A stretch of 64,000 bases of DNA from G963665405 sp963665405 (lineage in GTDB: Bacteria; Chloroflexota; Dehalococcoidia; Lucifugimonadales; G963665405), in the NCBI GenBank assembly GCA_963665405.2, contig CAXXUH010000003.1:434001-498000 (forward strand). Direction: 5' to 3'. A program made the position numbers and the translations under genes. How positions within the stretch are numbered: the first letter of the stretch is position 1; every line of letters begins with the position of its first letter. A model generated the notes under the pieces. The model worked only from the letters and a program-made list of their open reading frames with translations. It was not told where the DNA came from and did not search any database. Below are positions 35,565 through 44,398 of this stretch, in pieces.

Positions 35565-37853
35565 ATGGTCACTATCGAGTCCACACCTGAGTTCGTGAGC
35601 GGGGTCTACGAGGCGATGGAGAGCAAACTGCACGTCGTTCGCCGAAACTTGGGAAGGCCAATGACCCTGGCGGACAAGGTTCTCCTGTCCCACCTGGATG
35701 ATCCCGAGACCCAGGCGTTGGAGCCGGGGGTGAGCTACCTGCTCCTGAGGCCGGACCGCGTGGCCCTTCAGGACGCGCTGGGCCAGACGGTCATGCTCCA
35801 ATTCTTGCAAACCGGGCTCACCGGCACGTCGATCCCGACCACCATTCATTGCGATCATCTGATCCAGGCAAGGGTGGAGGGTAACCTCGACCTGGTGGCC
35901 TCTATCGAAGAGAACAAGGAGGTCTATGACTTCCTTCAGACCGCGTCCGCCAAGTTTGGCGTAGGTTTCTGGGGCCCGGGCTCCGGTATCATCCATCAGG
36001 TGGTGCTGGAGCAGTACGCCTTTCCAGGCGCGCTTATCATCGGCACCGACTCCCACACCCCTAACGCCGGCGGCCTCGGCGCATGTGCCGTTGGCGTGGG
36101 AGGTGCAGACGCCGTCATGGCCGGCCTGCCGTGGGAGCTGCTGTACCCACGCTTCATCGGCGTGCACCTCACCGGTGAGATGGGGGGCTGGACCGCGCCG
36201 AAGGACGTGATCCTGTACCTGGCCGGCGAGCTGACCGTTGCCGGCGGTACTAACGCCATAATCGAGTACTTTGGCCCCGGCGCCGGCTCCATAAGCTGCA
36301 CCGGTAAGGCGACCATCACCAACATGGGCGCGGAGCTTGGTGCTACAACCTCTATCTTTGCTCACGATGATCGAATGAACAGGTATCTGAGTGCCACAGA
36401 TAGGGGAGCGCTTGCTGACCTGGCCGATCAGCACCACCACCTGCTAGTGCCTGACGAGGAGGTGGTGGCAAATCCGCAAGACTACTTCGACCGGGTCGTT
36501 GAGATCGATCTGTCCAGGCTGGAGCCTCACATCGTCGGGCCTCACTCTCCTGACCGCGCCCGGCCCCTGTCGGCCCTCGCAGCAGAGGTGGCGGATCCTT
36601 CCAACGGTTTTGTCGACGAGATCGATACCTCCCTTATCGGGAGCTGTACGAACTCATCGTATGAGGACATGAGTCGCGCTGCCGACGTGGCGGACCAGGC
36701 CCGCGCCCACGGGATCAAGGCCGCTACCCCGCTTATGGTAACTCCAGGCTCCGAGCAGGTGCGCGCAACCATAGAGCGCGACGGCCAGATGGCATCCCTC
36801 AAGGCCATAGAGGGGGTTGTGCTGGCCAACGCGTGCGGACCCTGCATAGGCCAGTGGAAGCGAGAGAAGCTGCTCGACGGCGTTCCCAATACGATAGTCA
36901 CCTCCTACAATCGCAACTTCCCCAGACGCAACGACGGCCGGTCCGAGACCATGAACTTCATTGGGAGCCCGGAGATCGTGATAGCCCTCTCACTGGGGGG
37001 AAGGCTCTCCTTCAACCCGCTCACCGACACGCTGACTGGCGCCGACGGTAAACCCTTCAAGCTGGAGCCGCCCAAGCAGGCTCCGGAGGTGCCTCCAGGA
37101 GGCTTCGACGCGGGCGAGTCTGCCTATGTGGCTCCCCCTGAGGACGGCACCAGCATCGAGGTCAGCGTCGACCCCAACAGCGAGCGCCTCCAGCTGCTGG
37201 AGCCCTTCCCCGCCTGGGACGGCAACGACTTCCTGGAGGTCCCGGTCCTGATAAAGGTCAAGGGCAAGTGCACCACCGATCACATCTCACCTGCCGGACC
37301 CTGGCTGGCGCTGCGCGGCCACCTGGACAAGTTCAGCGACAACATGTTCATGGGCGCCATCAACGCCTACACGGACGAGGCCGGCAAGGGGCTAAACGTT
37401 CTGACGGGCGAGAGGGACGTAGCCATCTCACGGATCGCCAGGCACTACAAGGCTCAGGGCTTGAGGTGGGTGGTCGTCGGCGATCGCAACTACGGGGAGG
37501 GCAGCAGCCGTGAGCACTCGGCTATGTCGCCCCGGCTCCTGGGTGGAGCCGCCGTCATCGCCCGGAGCTTCGCCCGGATCCACGAGTCCAATCTCAAAAA
37601 GCATGGGCTGCTGCCCCTGACCTTCTCCGATCCGGCCGACTACGACCGGATACGCGAGGACGACCGCATCAGCCTGACCGGGCTGGCCTCTCTGGCCCCG
37701 GGAACACCCGTGCGGTGCATGGTAAGCCACTCCGACGGGACCACCGAGGTCCTGAGCCTCAACCACTCCTTCGCAGAAGACCAGATCCCCTGGTTCCGGT
37801 ACGGCTCAATGCTGAACTACCTGTTCCGCCAGGGGGGCAACGGCCACGGCTAA
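35565..37853 (+). CDS. acn: Aconitate hydratase (mitochondrial-like type)
   Basis: Isomerises citrate to isocitrate in the TCA cycle. The 762-aa product from ATG 35565 (GGGAGGG 7-8 nt upstream) is shorter than the roughly 890-aa AcnA/IRP type and matches the mitochondrial-like enzyme length. Motifs are IIGTDSHTPNAGGLG (about residues 158-172), IGSCTNSSYEDM with the first cluster cysteine (about 360), and CGPCIGQW with the other two (about 423-430). The C-terminal swivel domain has GDRNYGEGSSREHSAM. A hairpin terminator overlaps the stop codon. Confidence 0.95.
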   Translation: MVTIESTPEFVSGVYEAMESKLHVVRRNLGRPMTLADKVLLSHLDDPETQALEPGVSYLLLRPDRVALQDALGQTVMLQFLQTGLTGTSIPTTIHCDHLIQARVEGNLDLVASIEENKEVYDFLQTASAKFGVGFWGPGSGIIHQVVLEQYAFPGALIIGTDSHTPNAGGLGACAVGVGGADAVMAGLPWELLYPRFIGVHLTGEMGGWTAPKDVILYLAGELTVAGGTNAIIEYFGPGAGSISCTGKATITNMGAELGATTSIFAHDDRMNRYLSATDRGALADLADQHHHLLVPDEEVVANPQDYFDRVVEIDLSRLEPHIVGPHSPDRARPLSALAAEVADPSNGFVDEIDTSLIGSCTNSSYEDMSRAADVADQARAHGIKAATPLMVTPGSEQVRATIERDGQMASLKAIEGVVLANACGPCIGQWKREKLLDGVPNTIVTSYNRNFPRRNDGRSETMNFIGSPEIVIALSLGGRLSFNPLTDTLTGADGKPFKLEPPKQAPEVPPGGFDAGESAYVAPPEDGTSIEVSVDPNSERLQLLEPFPAWDGNDFLEVPVLIKVKGKCTTDHISPAGPWLALRGHLDKFSDNMFMGAINAYTDEAGKGLNVLTGERDVAISRIARHYKAQGLRWVVVGDRNYGEGSSREHSAMSPRLLGGAAVIARSFARIHESNLKKHGLLPLTFSDPADYDRIREDDRISLTGLASLAPGTPVRCMVSHSDGTTEVLSLNHSFAEDQIPWFRYGSMLNYLFRQGGNGHG

Positions 37854-37872
37854 CTGTTCCTGGCCGTTTTTT
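37839..37872 (+). terminator. Intrinsic terminator of aconitase
   Basis: Stem AACGGCCA/TGGCCGTT with a 14-nt loop that includes the stop codon, followed by a run of six T. The following 37873-38140 holds only weak ORFs on the minus strand and nothing else recognised. Confidence 0.8.
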
Positions 37873-38140
37873 CTCGGAACGACCGCCCATTCCCCCGGTC
37901 ACACCCGGGCGCGTCGGCCAGGTCGGCTCCGATAGCCTGCTCTGAGAGTCCCTACCGGGCCAACCTGTGCCGCTCACGCCGGTGGTACAGGCGCTGCCGG
38001 GCCGGAGTTGGGCAGCCGGGATTCGGTTGCTAGATGGGCACCTTTAACTGTTGGTGGTCCATGGCTCCGACGTGGGTGATGTCCAGGACGCTCTGGACCT
38101 GGGCCACTGCCCAGGTGGATGACTCCGGCGTATCGGCCCC

Positions 38141-38221
38141 CTAGAAGCTTCCCTGAGCCAGCGATCTCAGCTTCCCGTACTTTCGGAGCCTCGGCTTCAC
38201 ATAGAGTTTGACGCTCTTCAC
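38141..38221 (-). CDS. Tiny ORF with lasso-type RiPP leader motif, amber-truncated
   Basis: GTG at 38221 is preceded by AAGGAG at an ideal distance, 15 nt after the stop of the YVTN/Sdr gene. The 26 residues include YVKPRLRKYGKLRSLAQGSF, which fits the leader pattern Y-x2-P-x-L-x3-G of lasso-peptide precursors and related leader-containing small proteins; the usual Thr near the leader end is Ala. A TAG follows, but the same frame continues for 36 more codons to a TAA-free stop at 38030. The intact precursor may thus have had about 63 residues. It is either a pseudogene by one nonsense change, or a short peptide. No RiPP maturation enzyme is visible in the window. Confidence 0.5.
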   Translation of the reverse strand: MKSVKLYVKPRLRKYGKLRSLAQGSF

Positions 38222-38236
38222 CGGTGCTCTCCTTCT

Positions 38237-40139
38237 CTATCCACCCGCCACGAGCGGGGCCTGTGACCATGCCGAGTGCCACCACGGTCGCGCCGCTGAG
38301 GAAATACTCGCATTCTTGGGGACCACGTCGGACAGCAGAATCGCCGTGTCACTCGAGGCCCACAGGGTGACGGTGTTTTCCGACCCGACCGACATCGCGG
38401 ATCCCAGGTCGATGGTCATGGACTCCTGACCCGCGGCGGTCTGGAACCACGTGCCGTTCACGTTCACCATCACGGTGGACCCGGTCGGCCCATTAGGGCT
38501 GATGGTCAGGTATCTCTCCCTGAACGAAACTCCCGTGAGCGGCAGCGTAGGCGACCCTCTCGTCAGCGTCGCCAATACGGGATCGCAGGTCGAGCTGTTG
38601 CCTGCGACGTCGATGGCCTGAATCTCAACTCTCGCCCTCTTACTCTCGTCGATCTTGTCGGCAACGACCTCGACCACCGCGTTCGTGCCCGCGGAGAACG
38701 CCGGGATGTTCACGACGGCGTTCTTCACAACCAGGCCGTTGATCGCGTCAAGCCCGCTCCCCGTGTCCTCTACCTCGACGAGGAGGTTCGTCGGGGTCGG
38801 TGCGTGGGCGATGTTGACTCCGATGACCTCGCAGCGAGGTGGCGTGGTGTCTGACGATGCGGACGGTTGGTTCGTGGATACGCATATTGCGTGCTCCCCC
38901 GACTCGAGATGGATCGTTACGCCGTTCGGAACTGGAGTGAAGTCCGCCCCCTCACAAGCGGCGCTTACTAGATCGAATCCGGGGGTCGGAGCCTCGGTAA
39001 CTGTGTAGTCGTCCAAGGCCAGCGGCGCGAATGTCATGCCGGACGAGCCGGCCGTTACCGAGAAGCCGCCAAGATCCCCCTCAAAGTCGAACCGCTCACC
39101 GGCCAGCGCGGCGTCGCCCTCTTTTCGGATGGTGATGGTCCCTGGACACTCTTCGTTCGGCGTCAATGCGACGTCCAGATCGCTCGCGGCGGGCGGGATC
39201 GATACGGGTCCACCCTCGTTCGTCATGAACCCCGCTTTTTCGACCGGTACCTTGTAGGTGCCCGGCACGACGTCCCATGCGTACCGTCCGTCCGGTCCGG
39301 TGGTAAGCGGATTTGTCGCGGGCAAGTGATCCGTAGTCAGCGGCAGCACGAAATTGCCGGTTCCCGGCGGTGACTCCCTCAGCAACGTTACGGTTGCCGC
39401 CTCGATCGGCTCATCGGTACACGCGTTCAGTACGGCACCACTCGGGTCGACGAATATGACATCGGCGATCTCGAAAAAGTCATCGAGTCCTATGTTCTCT
39501 GGAGCCTCAGGGTATCCGGGCGTATCGGTAGGCCCACAGTCAACGTCCACCCTGATTGTTGAGACGCCGAACGGGAAAGGCGGGTCAAACACGACCGCCC
39601 ACTCACCGCCTCCGAAGTTGACCATCCGCTGCATCCTCGTGGTCCCGTCGGCCAGGAACAGTGTGGCCTGGGGAGGCTCGAAAGGCTCGCATAGGTCAAT
39701 CGTCTTTTGGACCGTCAGAGGTCGGCCACGGGGAAGTTCAAAGTCGCCGTCGCATGCGCCCGGTATGATGATGTCGTCAGGGCAAGGCGTGAGCTCTCTA
39801 TTCCCGAAGTCTACGACTACTATTTCTCCTTGAGCGACCGTTACTCGCTGGAATCTGGGTGTTGTGTTGATAGTTCCCGATGGCAGAGTTTCTACCACCG
39901 TTTGCGTGCCAACGGCGACGTCCTCAAACGAATAAAGGCCGCCTACCCCGGTGAAAGTGCATCTGAAGGACGGTTGGAGGCAAATCCGTACTCCCACGAC
40001 CCCCAACTCCCCAGGGTCCTGCATCCCGTTGCTATTCTCGTCGTTGAACTTCGTTCCCCGGATCTCTCCCGTGGGTACCAGGTGGATTCCCAAAACCGTT
40101 GAGCGGTTGCCGAAGTCGAGACCTCGCCGGATCTCTCCC
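38237..40139 (-). pseudogene. 3' part of disrupted YVTN/SdrD-like surface protein
   Basis: Encodes the C-terminal 634 codons of a secreted protein whose 5' part lies at 60308-61553. It begins inside an Sdr-type B domain (GEIRRGLDFGN), then has a full one (GTKFNDENSNGMQDPGELGV to VVVDFGN, a calcium-binding-type repeat). Carboxypeptidase-regulatory-like beta domains follow (GPDGRYAWDVVPGTYKVPVE), then an Ig-like region (DTTPPRCEVIGVNI), and no membrane anchor or sortase motif. Joining 60316 to 40139 with one TCTCTCCC copy restores LGQGEIRRGLDFGN without a frameshift; the whole is 1046 residues. As it stands, it has no start codon or signal peptide. Confidence 0.85.
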
Positions 40140-40208
40140 GAGGTTACGTCAATAGGTGTGTAAACGACATCAGGCGGCGACCATCTCAGCCGTTGATTCA
40201 ATGGCGAT
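40140..40208 (-). mobile_element. IS256-family left-end remnant
   Basis: Identical over 69 bp to 58940-59008: terminal inverted repeat GAGGTTACGTCAATAGGTGTG, then the transposase C-terminal codons (STAEMVAA region). The rest of this copy has been lost. It abuts the TCTCTCCC duplication on its left and an integrase fragment on its right. Confidence 0.9.
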
Positions 40209-40500
40209 GCCAGTCCGTCGGTCTTCGGTAGACGCCCAGACAATCAACCGCTGGGTCAAGGCGGCGGCGCAGGCGGCGGGCCTGGGCGAGGGGTCTCCGG
40301 CCATAGCGGCCGGGCGGGGCTGGCCCGGCGGATGGCACGGGCCGGCGCTCCGGACTCGGCGATCATGAGGCAGGTCCGGTGGTCCAGCAGCGCCATGGTG
40401 GCCAGGTACACCCGGGGCGAGTCCGCGGGCGGCGCCGCCCGGTGGCTGGAATTACGCGCCCGGGCCGGAGCGCTCTGGTTCTTATGTTTCATAATGGCAC
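40209..40500 (+). pseudogene. Tyrosine recombinase (integrase) C-terminal remnant
   Basis: Two reading frames together show the end of a phage-type integrase: AQTINRWVKAAAQAAGLGEG in the first, and GRAGLARRMARAGAPDSAIM, then RQVRWSSSAMVARYTRGESA in the second. AGRAGLA corresponds to the region of the second catalytic Arg, and ARYTRGE carries the presumed nucleophilic Tyr. The N-terminal domains are missing, removed at the IS256 border, and a frameshift near 40320 breaks the rest. It suggests that the cargo came from an integrative element. A hairpin terminator follows. Confidence 0.75.
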
Positions 40501-40531
40501 AGGAGCGGGTTTCATACCCGCCCCTGCTTTT
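40500..40531 (+). terminator. Intrinsic terminator after the integrase remnant
   Basis: CAGGAGCGGGT, TTCAT, ACCCGCCCCTG: an 11-bp stem with one mismatch, followed by CTTTT. Confidence 0.6.
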
Positions 40532-40555
40532 CAGAACGGCCAGTTGTAAGTCCCG

Positions 40556-41638
40556 TCATTCGGTATAGTCAGCTGTGCCGCGGACGATTTTTATGATGAT
40601 GTCTCCGTGTTGTTGCAGGGTTGACTGCCCGACTCCCCGGATGTTGCCCAGTTGCCGCAGGTCTGTCGGCCGCTGTGTGGCAATTAAGTCAATCATTTCG
40701 TCCTTGAAGATGGTATACGCGGGGACACCGCGTCGCCTCCTCTCGCTCTCACGGTACTGTCTAAGGTTTTCAACGATGGTTGCCGCGCGTGGCGGCTGGA
40801 AGACGGTTGCCGGGTGTAGCGGCATTCGGTTTGGGGCGGCCTTTACGGCGGCATTGCCTGCAGCGGACCTTCCGATGACGTTGTAGAGCTTGCGGGCCAC
40901 ATCGTCGGCAGCGCCTTCATTTACATCTACGGTGAGACGGTGCTGCGTCTTGCCCTCGACGACTTCGTGGACGAGCCAATACCTTCCATTAGTAAGGACC
41001 GCTATCCTTCCGTCGTCCAGAAAGGAAGCGTATTTTTCGAGTTGTTCCTCGTACTCAAGATTATATTCGCGGTCAAGCCGCTTGGCCTCGACGAATATCC
41101 TGGGTTTGCCATTTTCAAGCAGTGCGATGTCCACGGCTATGGCTTGCCGGTAACGGTCTCGGCCCGCTGGCTTGTATTCCCTGATCACTTGATCAGGGTC
41201 ATAAACATCCCAGCCTAGTCCAGACAACATTGGCATTATCAGGTGTTGGATGGTGCTGGTTTCGTGGTTCACGCACGCACCTTCGTGCGCTGTCATGTTT
41301 CGATGCACTAGCTCTATTGCTTCGATGAGGGACAAAGGCGGAGCCGCTACCGGTTCATCCGTTGGCTGCCGGTTCCAACCCCTGCTGTCGTCTTCATGCT
41401 GTCGACGACCGTCTGTCCGGGTTGCTTGGGCCGGCTGTGGCCTTGGAGAGTAACAGCGGCGGCATACGGGATATTCCGAAGGCTTGTAGACCCCGGCGCA
41501 GTTCGGGCATTCGTCTATCTCACTGTCCTGGAAATCCAGATAGCACTGGTGACATAGCGGATGGTTAGGGCGGTTGGGGCGCTCGTTGCAGTCTTGCTCG
41601 CCGCAGGTTCGGGTCGCCCAAGCTGGAATGGTGGTCAT
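40556..41638 (-). CDS. Zinc-ribbon / PD-(D/E)XK nuclease / HRDC fusion protein
   Basis: Predicted DNA-acting nuclease, not a characterised family member to my knowledge. From ATG 41638 (AGAGGA about 6 nt upstream) 360 aa. Residues 1-65 hold two Cys-rich fingers (CGEQDCNERPNRPNHPLCHQ and CPNCAGVYKPSEYPVCRRCY). After a basic linker, residues 100-240 resemble the N-terminal nuclease domain of type I restriction subunits: VDIALLENGKPRIFVEAKRL gives the D...E-x-K triad. Residues 285-355 look like an HRDC domain (VPAYTIFKDEMIDLIATQRP, then GVGQSTLQQHGD), common in RecQ helicases and RNase D. It is a solitary gene near the integrase remnant; no helicase or methylase partner adjoins it. Island location and AT-rich upstream DNA support transfer. 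Role inferred: defence or repair. Confidence 0.7.
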   Translation of the reverse strand: MTTIPAWATRTCGEQDCNERPNRPNHPLCHQCYLDFQDSEIDECPNCAGVYKPSEYPVCRRCYSPRPQPAQATRTDGRRQHEDDSRGWNRQPTDEPVAAPPLSLIEAIELVHRNMTAHEGACVNHETSTIQHLIMPMLSGLGWDVYDPDQVIREYKPAGRDRYRQAIAVDIALLENGKPRIFVEAKRLDREYNLEYEEQLEKYASFLDDGRIAVLTNGRYWLVHEVVEGKTQHRLTVDVNEGAADDVARKLYNVIGRSAAGNAAVKAAPNRMPLHPATVFQPPRAATIVENLRQYRESERRRRGVPAYTIFKDEMIDLIATQRPTDLRQLGNIRGVGQSTLQQHGDIIIKIVRGTADYTE

Positions 41639-42171
41639 TGGCGTTCCTCTCATAACGGCGTATGTCTAAGTTGATCGAATTTGGGTAACCTACCATAAAG
41701 TTTACAATAGGGACAATTTAAGAAACCGGTAGGCAACGTTCAGGTTTAGGTTGTTTGGTTAGACGATTAGGGAGAAGAGCAGCTGGGGCGGTCATGGGTT
41801 TGTTCTACGTGCTGCAGATCCAACTGTAGCGGGAGATCCCTGAGGTGGACCCGGTTTTTCGGACAACTGCCTAGGTGATGGTCCTGCTCATCTACCGACC
41901 GGTCTAATGCAGCATGTAACTGCTCTCCCGGGGTAATTGTTGCAATTTACCCCCTTTGGGGTTGATTCCCCGAGGGCGCCTCGTGCTCAGTGATGTGGTA
42001 CTCATGGGTCCAAGAGTAACATAAGGGGCACTTTTGTTACATTCGGAGATCAGCCTGGATCAACGCTGTAACCCGGCTTTGTGTGAGTTGTGGGTACCAA
42101 CGTTCGCGGCGTCGACCAACCGCCGACGTTCACCAAAAACCACCGCGCTGCCCTCGGAGTGACGCAAGACC
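41639..42171. other. AT-richer noncoding stretch upstream of the nuclease gene
   Basis: No gene seen. Two dyads stand out: GGGGTAA/TTACCCC (41930-41953), with the overlapping alternative CCCC-TTT-GGGG just after it, and GTAACA/TGTTAC near 42015-42040. The first pair could form mutually exclusive hairpins. No T-runs follow, so neither is a clear terminator. Confidence 0.35.
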
Positions 42172-42314
42172 GTGCAGGGAATGACAATGCCAGACCATCC
42201 GCCGGCAGCTTCGCCCGTGGGTGGGGATTGGTGCAAGGCGTGGACGTTGCCGCATCCGGAGGGCCTGTCTGGAAAGAGGATTTCGGCCCCTCATTGGGTG
42301 GATCTGCCCTTAAG

Positions 42315-44019
42315 CCCGAATCCACCGAAGGACACGGATGGACGGCGTGAGGACAGCGGAAGGGGGTGGGTGAGGGAGCTACAGGGGAGATGGCCTGGGG
42401 TCTTGGGGTAGATGGGAGGCCGGCGGACGGTCTTCAGTCGCCGCACAGGGCCCCTAAGACCCTATGCGGGAGTTGCGATGCGCGGGATGGCGAGAGGATA
42501 CGCAGCAGGGGACTCTCGCGACCGGGGTGGCGCGAGATTGCGGGGACGTTGGGTCAGTTGCAGGCTGGCCGTCAGGCCGGGAACGGAATGGCTTGCAGCC
42601 GGGCCAAGGCGCGACTGAACTGGGTTTCCCAAGGCCAGCGCCGGGGGAGATGCAAAGTGAGGCGGCGCGCCGAGCGGGTGATCCGCCCCACCAGAGCGAA
42701 GACCCGTCGCCTGAGGGTCTTGGTGATCAGGGTCCCCTCGCCCAGACCAATCCGCGCCGTCCAGCGGGCGAGGTTATGCGCCATCACCTGGACCGCCAGC
42801 CAGGCGCCGTTGGCGGCGAAGCGCGCCGACGGCATGTGGTTCAGCCCGACGCCGTACTTGAGGTCGCGTATGGCGTTCTCGACCTCGGCGTGGCGGCGAT
42901 GATCGGCCTCCAGTTCCAGCGTCTCCCCATCGCGGTCGGTGATGAAGGCGTGATAGCTGTATCTGGCGAAGAGGGCGAGCTGGGAACCGGGCATCGGCTT
43001 CACCCGCCGGACAATGAGCCGCACCGGCGCGGCGTCCGGCTTGGTCTGGAACGGGGTGTAAGTCGTCTCGGCGACATCGGCGGCGCCGTCCATCCAGTAG
43101 GGAATGGGAGTCCAGTCCTCCTCTGGTATCGCCTCGATCAGGTCCCGCAGGCTGGCGCGCTGGCGGATGGTGATAGAGAAGCGGACATCCATTTCCCGGC
43201 AGGCGGCAACGACAGTGTGGGCGTAGAAGCCGCTGTCGGCCCGCACCGTGAGTTGTCCCCTGGCCCCGCCGTAGCGCACCCGCCCCACCGTCTCACGCAG
43301 GAAGTGGGCGGCGCCACGGGCGGTGTTGGCCCGGCCCTCGCGCAGCCGGGACATCAGCACCTCGCCGGTGCCGGCGGCAATGGCCAGCAGCGGGTGATAG
43401 CCGCGGGCGCCGGTATAGCCGTGGTGGCGCGCTCCCTCCTTGGCCAGTCCATAGGTCTCGCAGATGGTCGAGTCCAGGTCGATGGTCAGGGGCGAGTCGC
43501 CGGGTCCGGCCCCGGCCTTCCAGGCCCGGGCCAACAACTGGCGGCTCACGCGGTCAAGTTGACGGACATGCCCCCACCGGAAGCTGCGCAGGAAGGTCCC
43601 CAGAGTGGATGGCGCCTTGACCACGCAGCCTAGAACACCGACCGTCCCACCAGCGCGCAGCGCATCGGCGTCGTCGATGCAGTCGCCGCCTGCCAGCGCG
43701 GAAGCGACCAGCGTCAGCATCTTGTCCCCAGTGTTCGCCCGTCCCGGCGCTCCGCCGAGGTCAAGGTGATGGTCGACGAGTTCCCGCAGGCCCAGGTGCC
43801 GGGCTAGAGTGGCCGGCAGGAGCAGGCCGGCATTGGCCACCAGGCGATGGTCGTCAAAGACGATGCGGATACGGTCGGGTTTGTTCTGTGGCAGCATCTG
43901 TTGGGTGCTCCTTAGTTTCCGGGCGGGTTTCTGTTCCAAAACCATTATCCCAGATTCAGAGGAGCACCCGCTGGCTTCTTCAAGGGCTGTCCCCAAGGCC
44001 GTCCTTCGGTGGATTCGGG
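42315..44019 (-). mobile_element. IS1380-family element, copy 2 (subtype B)
   Basis: A 1705-bp element with ends CCCGAATCCACCGAAGG and CCTTCGGTGGATTCGGG, flanked by the direct repeat TTAAG (42310-42314 and 44020-44024). Almost identical to copies 3 and 5. Its transposase is intact. Confidence 0.95.
42572..43897 (-). CDS. IS1380-family transposase (intact, subtype B)
   Basis: DDE transposase of 441 aa. Start MLPQNKPDRIRIVFDDHRLV at ATG 43897, with AAGGAG 12 nt upstream; the longer ORF to 43996 runs into the terminal repeat. Catalytic Asp residues are in TIDLDSTICETYG and VRADSGFYA, and the Glu in RRHAEVENAIRDLKYG. The C-terminal basic stretch (RRRVFALVGRITRSARRLT) probably binds DNA. Identical or nearly so to the enzyme at 56655-57980. 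A 389-codon antisense ORF across the gene is a high-GC shadow. Confidence 0.93.
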   Translation of the reverse strand: MLPQNKPDRIRIVFDDHRLVANAGLLLPATLARHLGLRELVDHHLDLGGAPGRANTGDKMLTLVASALAGGDCIDDADALRAGGTVGVLGCVVKAPSTLGTFLRSFRWGHVRQLDRVSRQLLARAWKAGAGPGDSPLTIDLDSTICETYGLAKEGARHHGYTGARGYHPLLAIAAGTGEVLMSRLREGRANTARGAAHFLRETVGRVRYGGARGQLTVRADSGFYAHTVVAACREMDVRFSITIRQRASLRDLIEAIPEEDWTPIPYWMDGAADVAETTYTPFQTKPDAAPVRLIVRRVKPMPGSQLALFARYSYHAFITDRDGETLELEADHRRHAEVENAIRDLKYGVGLNHMPSARFAANGAWLAVQVMAHNLARWTARIGLGEGTLITKTLRRRVFALVGRITRSARRLTLHLPRRWPWETQFSRALARLQAIPFPA

Positions 44020-44398
44020 TTAAGACTTATGTACCGTCTGGCGTTGGTGGTCCTTCCGACGCTGTTGGGGAAACTCGACCTTGAGGACCTTGACGAGGAA
44101 ACGGTCAACCGCCTGGTGGGAATCACGTGGACAATCTCGGAGCGGGTTGTCAACGCTGACCCCAGTTTGTAACTGTTCAGAGTTGGTGAGGCGAATTGAC
44201 CAGAAGTGGTTGAAAAAATACAGTGCGTCGGTTTTCCGGTTATGTTAAATCAGAAGTATGGATACCGTTCTTGACCTGACTACCGCCAGCCGGGAGACCT
44301 TGCTGGTCGTCATCGTCCAGTTGCAGCGACACATTGACGTGCTGGAAGGAAAGGCCAAGCCTGGCGAGTCGCCCCGAATACCGGGCATTAAGCCTAAG

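Larger units (their letters stand above)
42172..44172 (+). pseudogene. Small ORF interrupted by IS1380 copy 2
   Basis: Excising the IS (42315-44019) and one TTAAG joins 42172-42314 to 44025-44172 in frame, giving a 96-residue ORF with no internal stop: ISAPHWVDLPLRLMYRLALV across the join, ending SERVVNADPSL. GTG/ATG starts are at 42172, 42181 and 42187. No family recognised. The C-terminal half has a hydrophobic segment then an acidic stretch (LDLEDLDEETVNRLV). The restored frame across the scar supports, but does not prove, that it was a gene. Confidence 0.5.

Noticed and set aside
42464..43633. 389-codon plus-strand ORF (and its copies at 44496, 46270 and 56919) inside IS1380 elements
   Set aside because: Exactly antisense to the transposase; present in every copy because of high GC and lacking family motifs.
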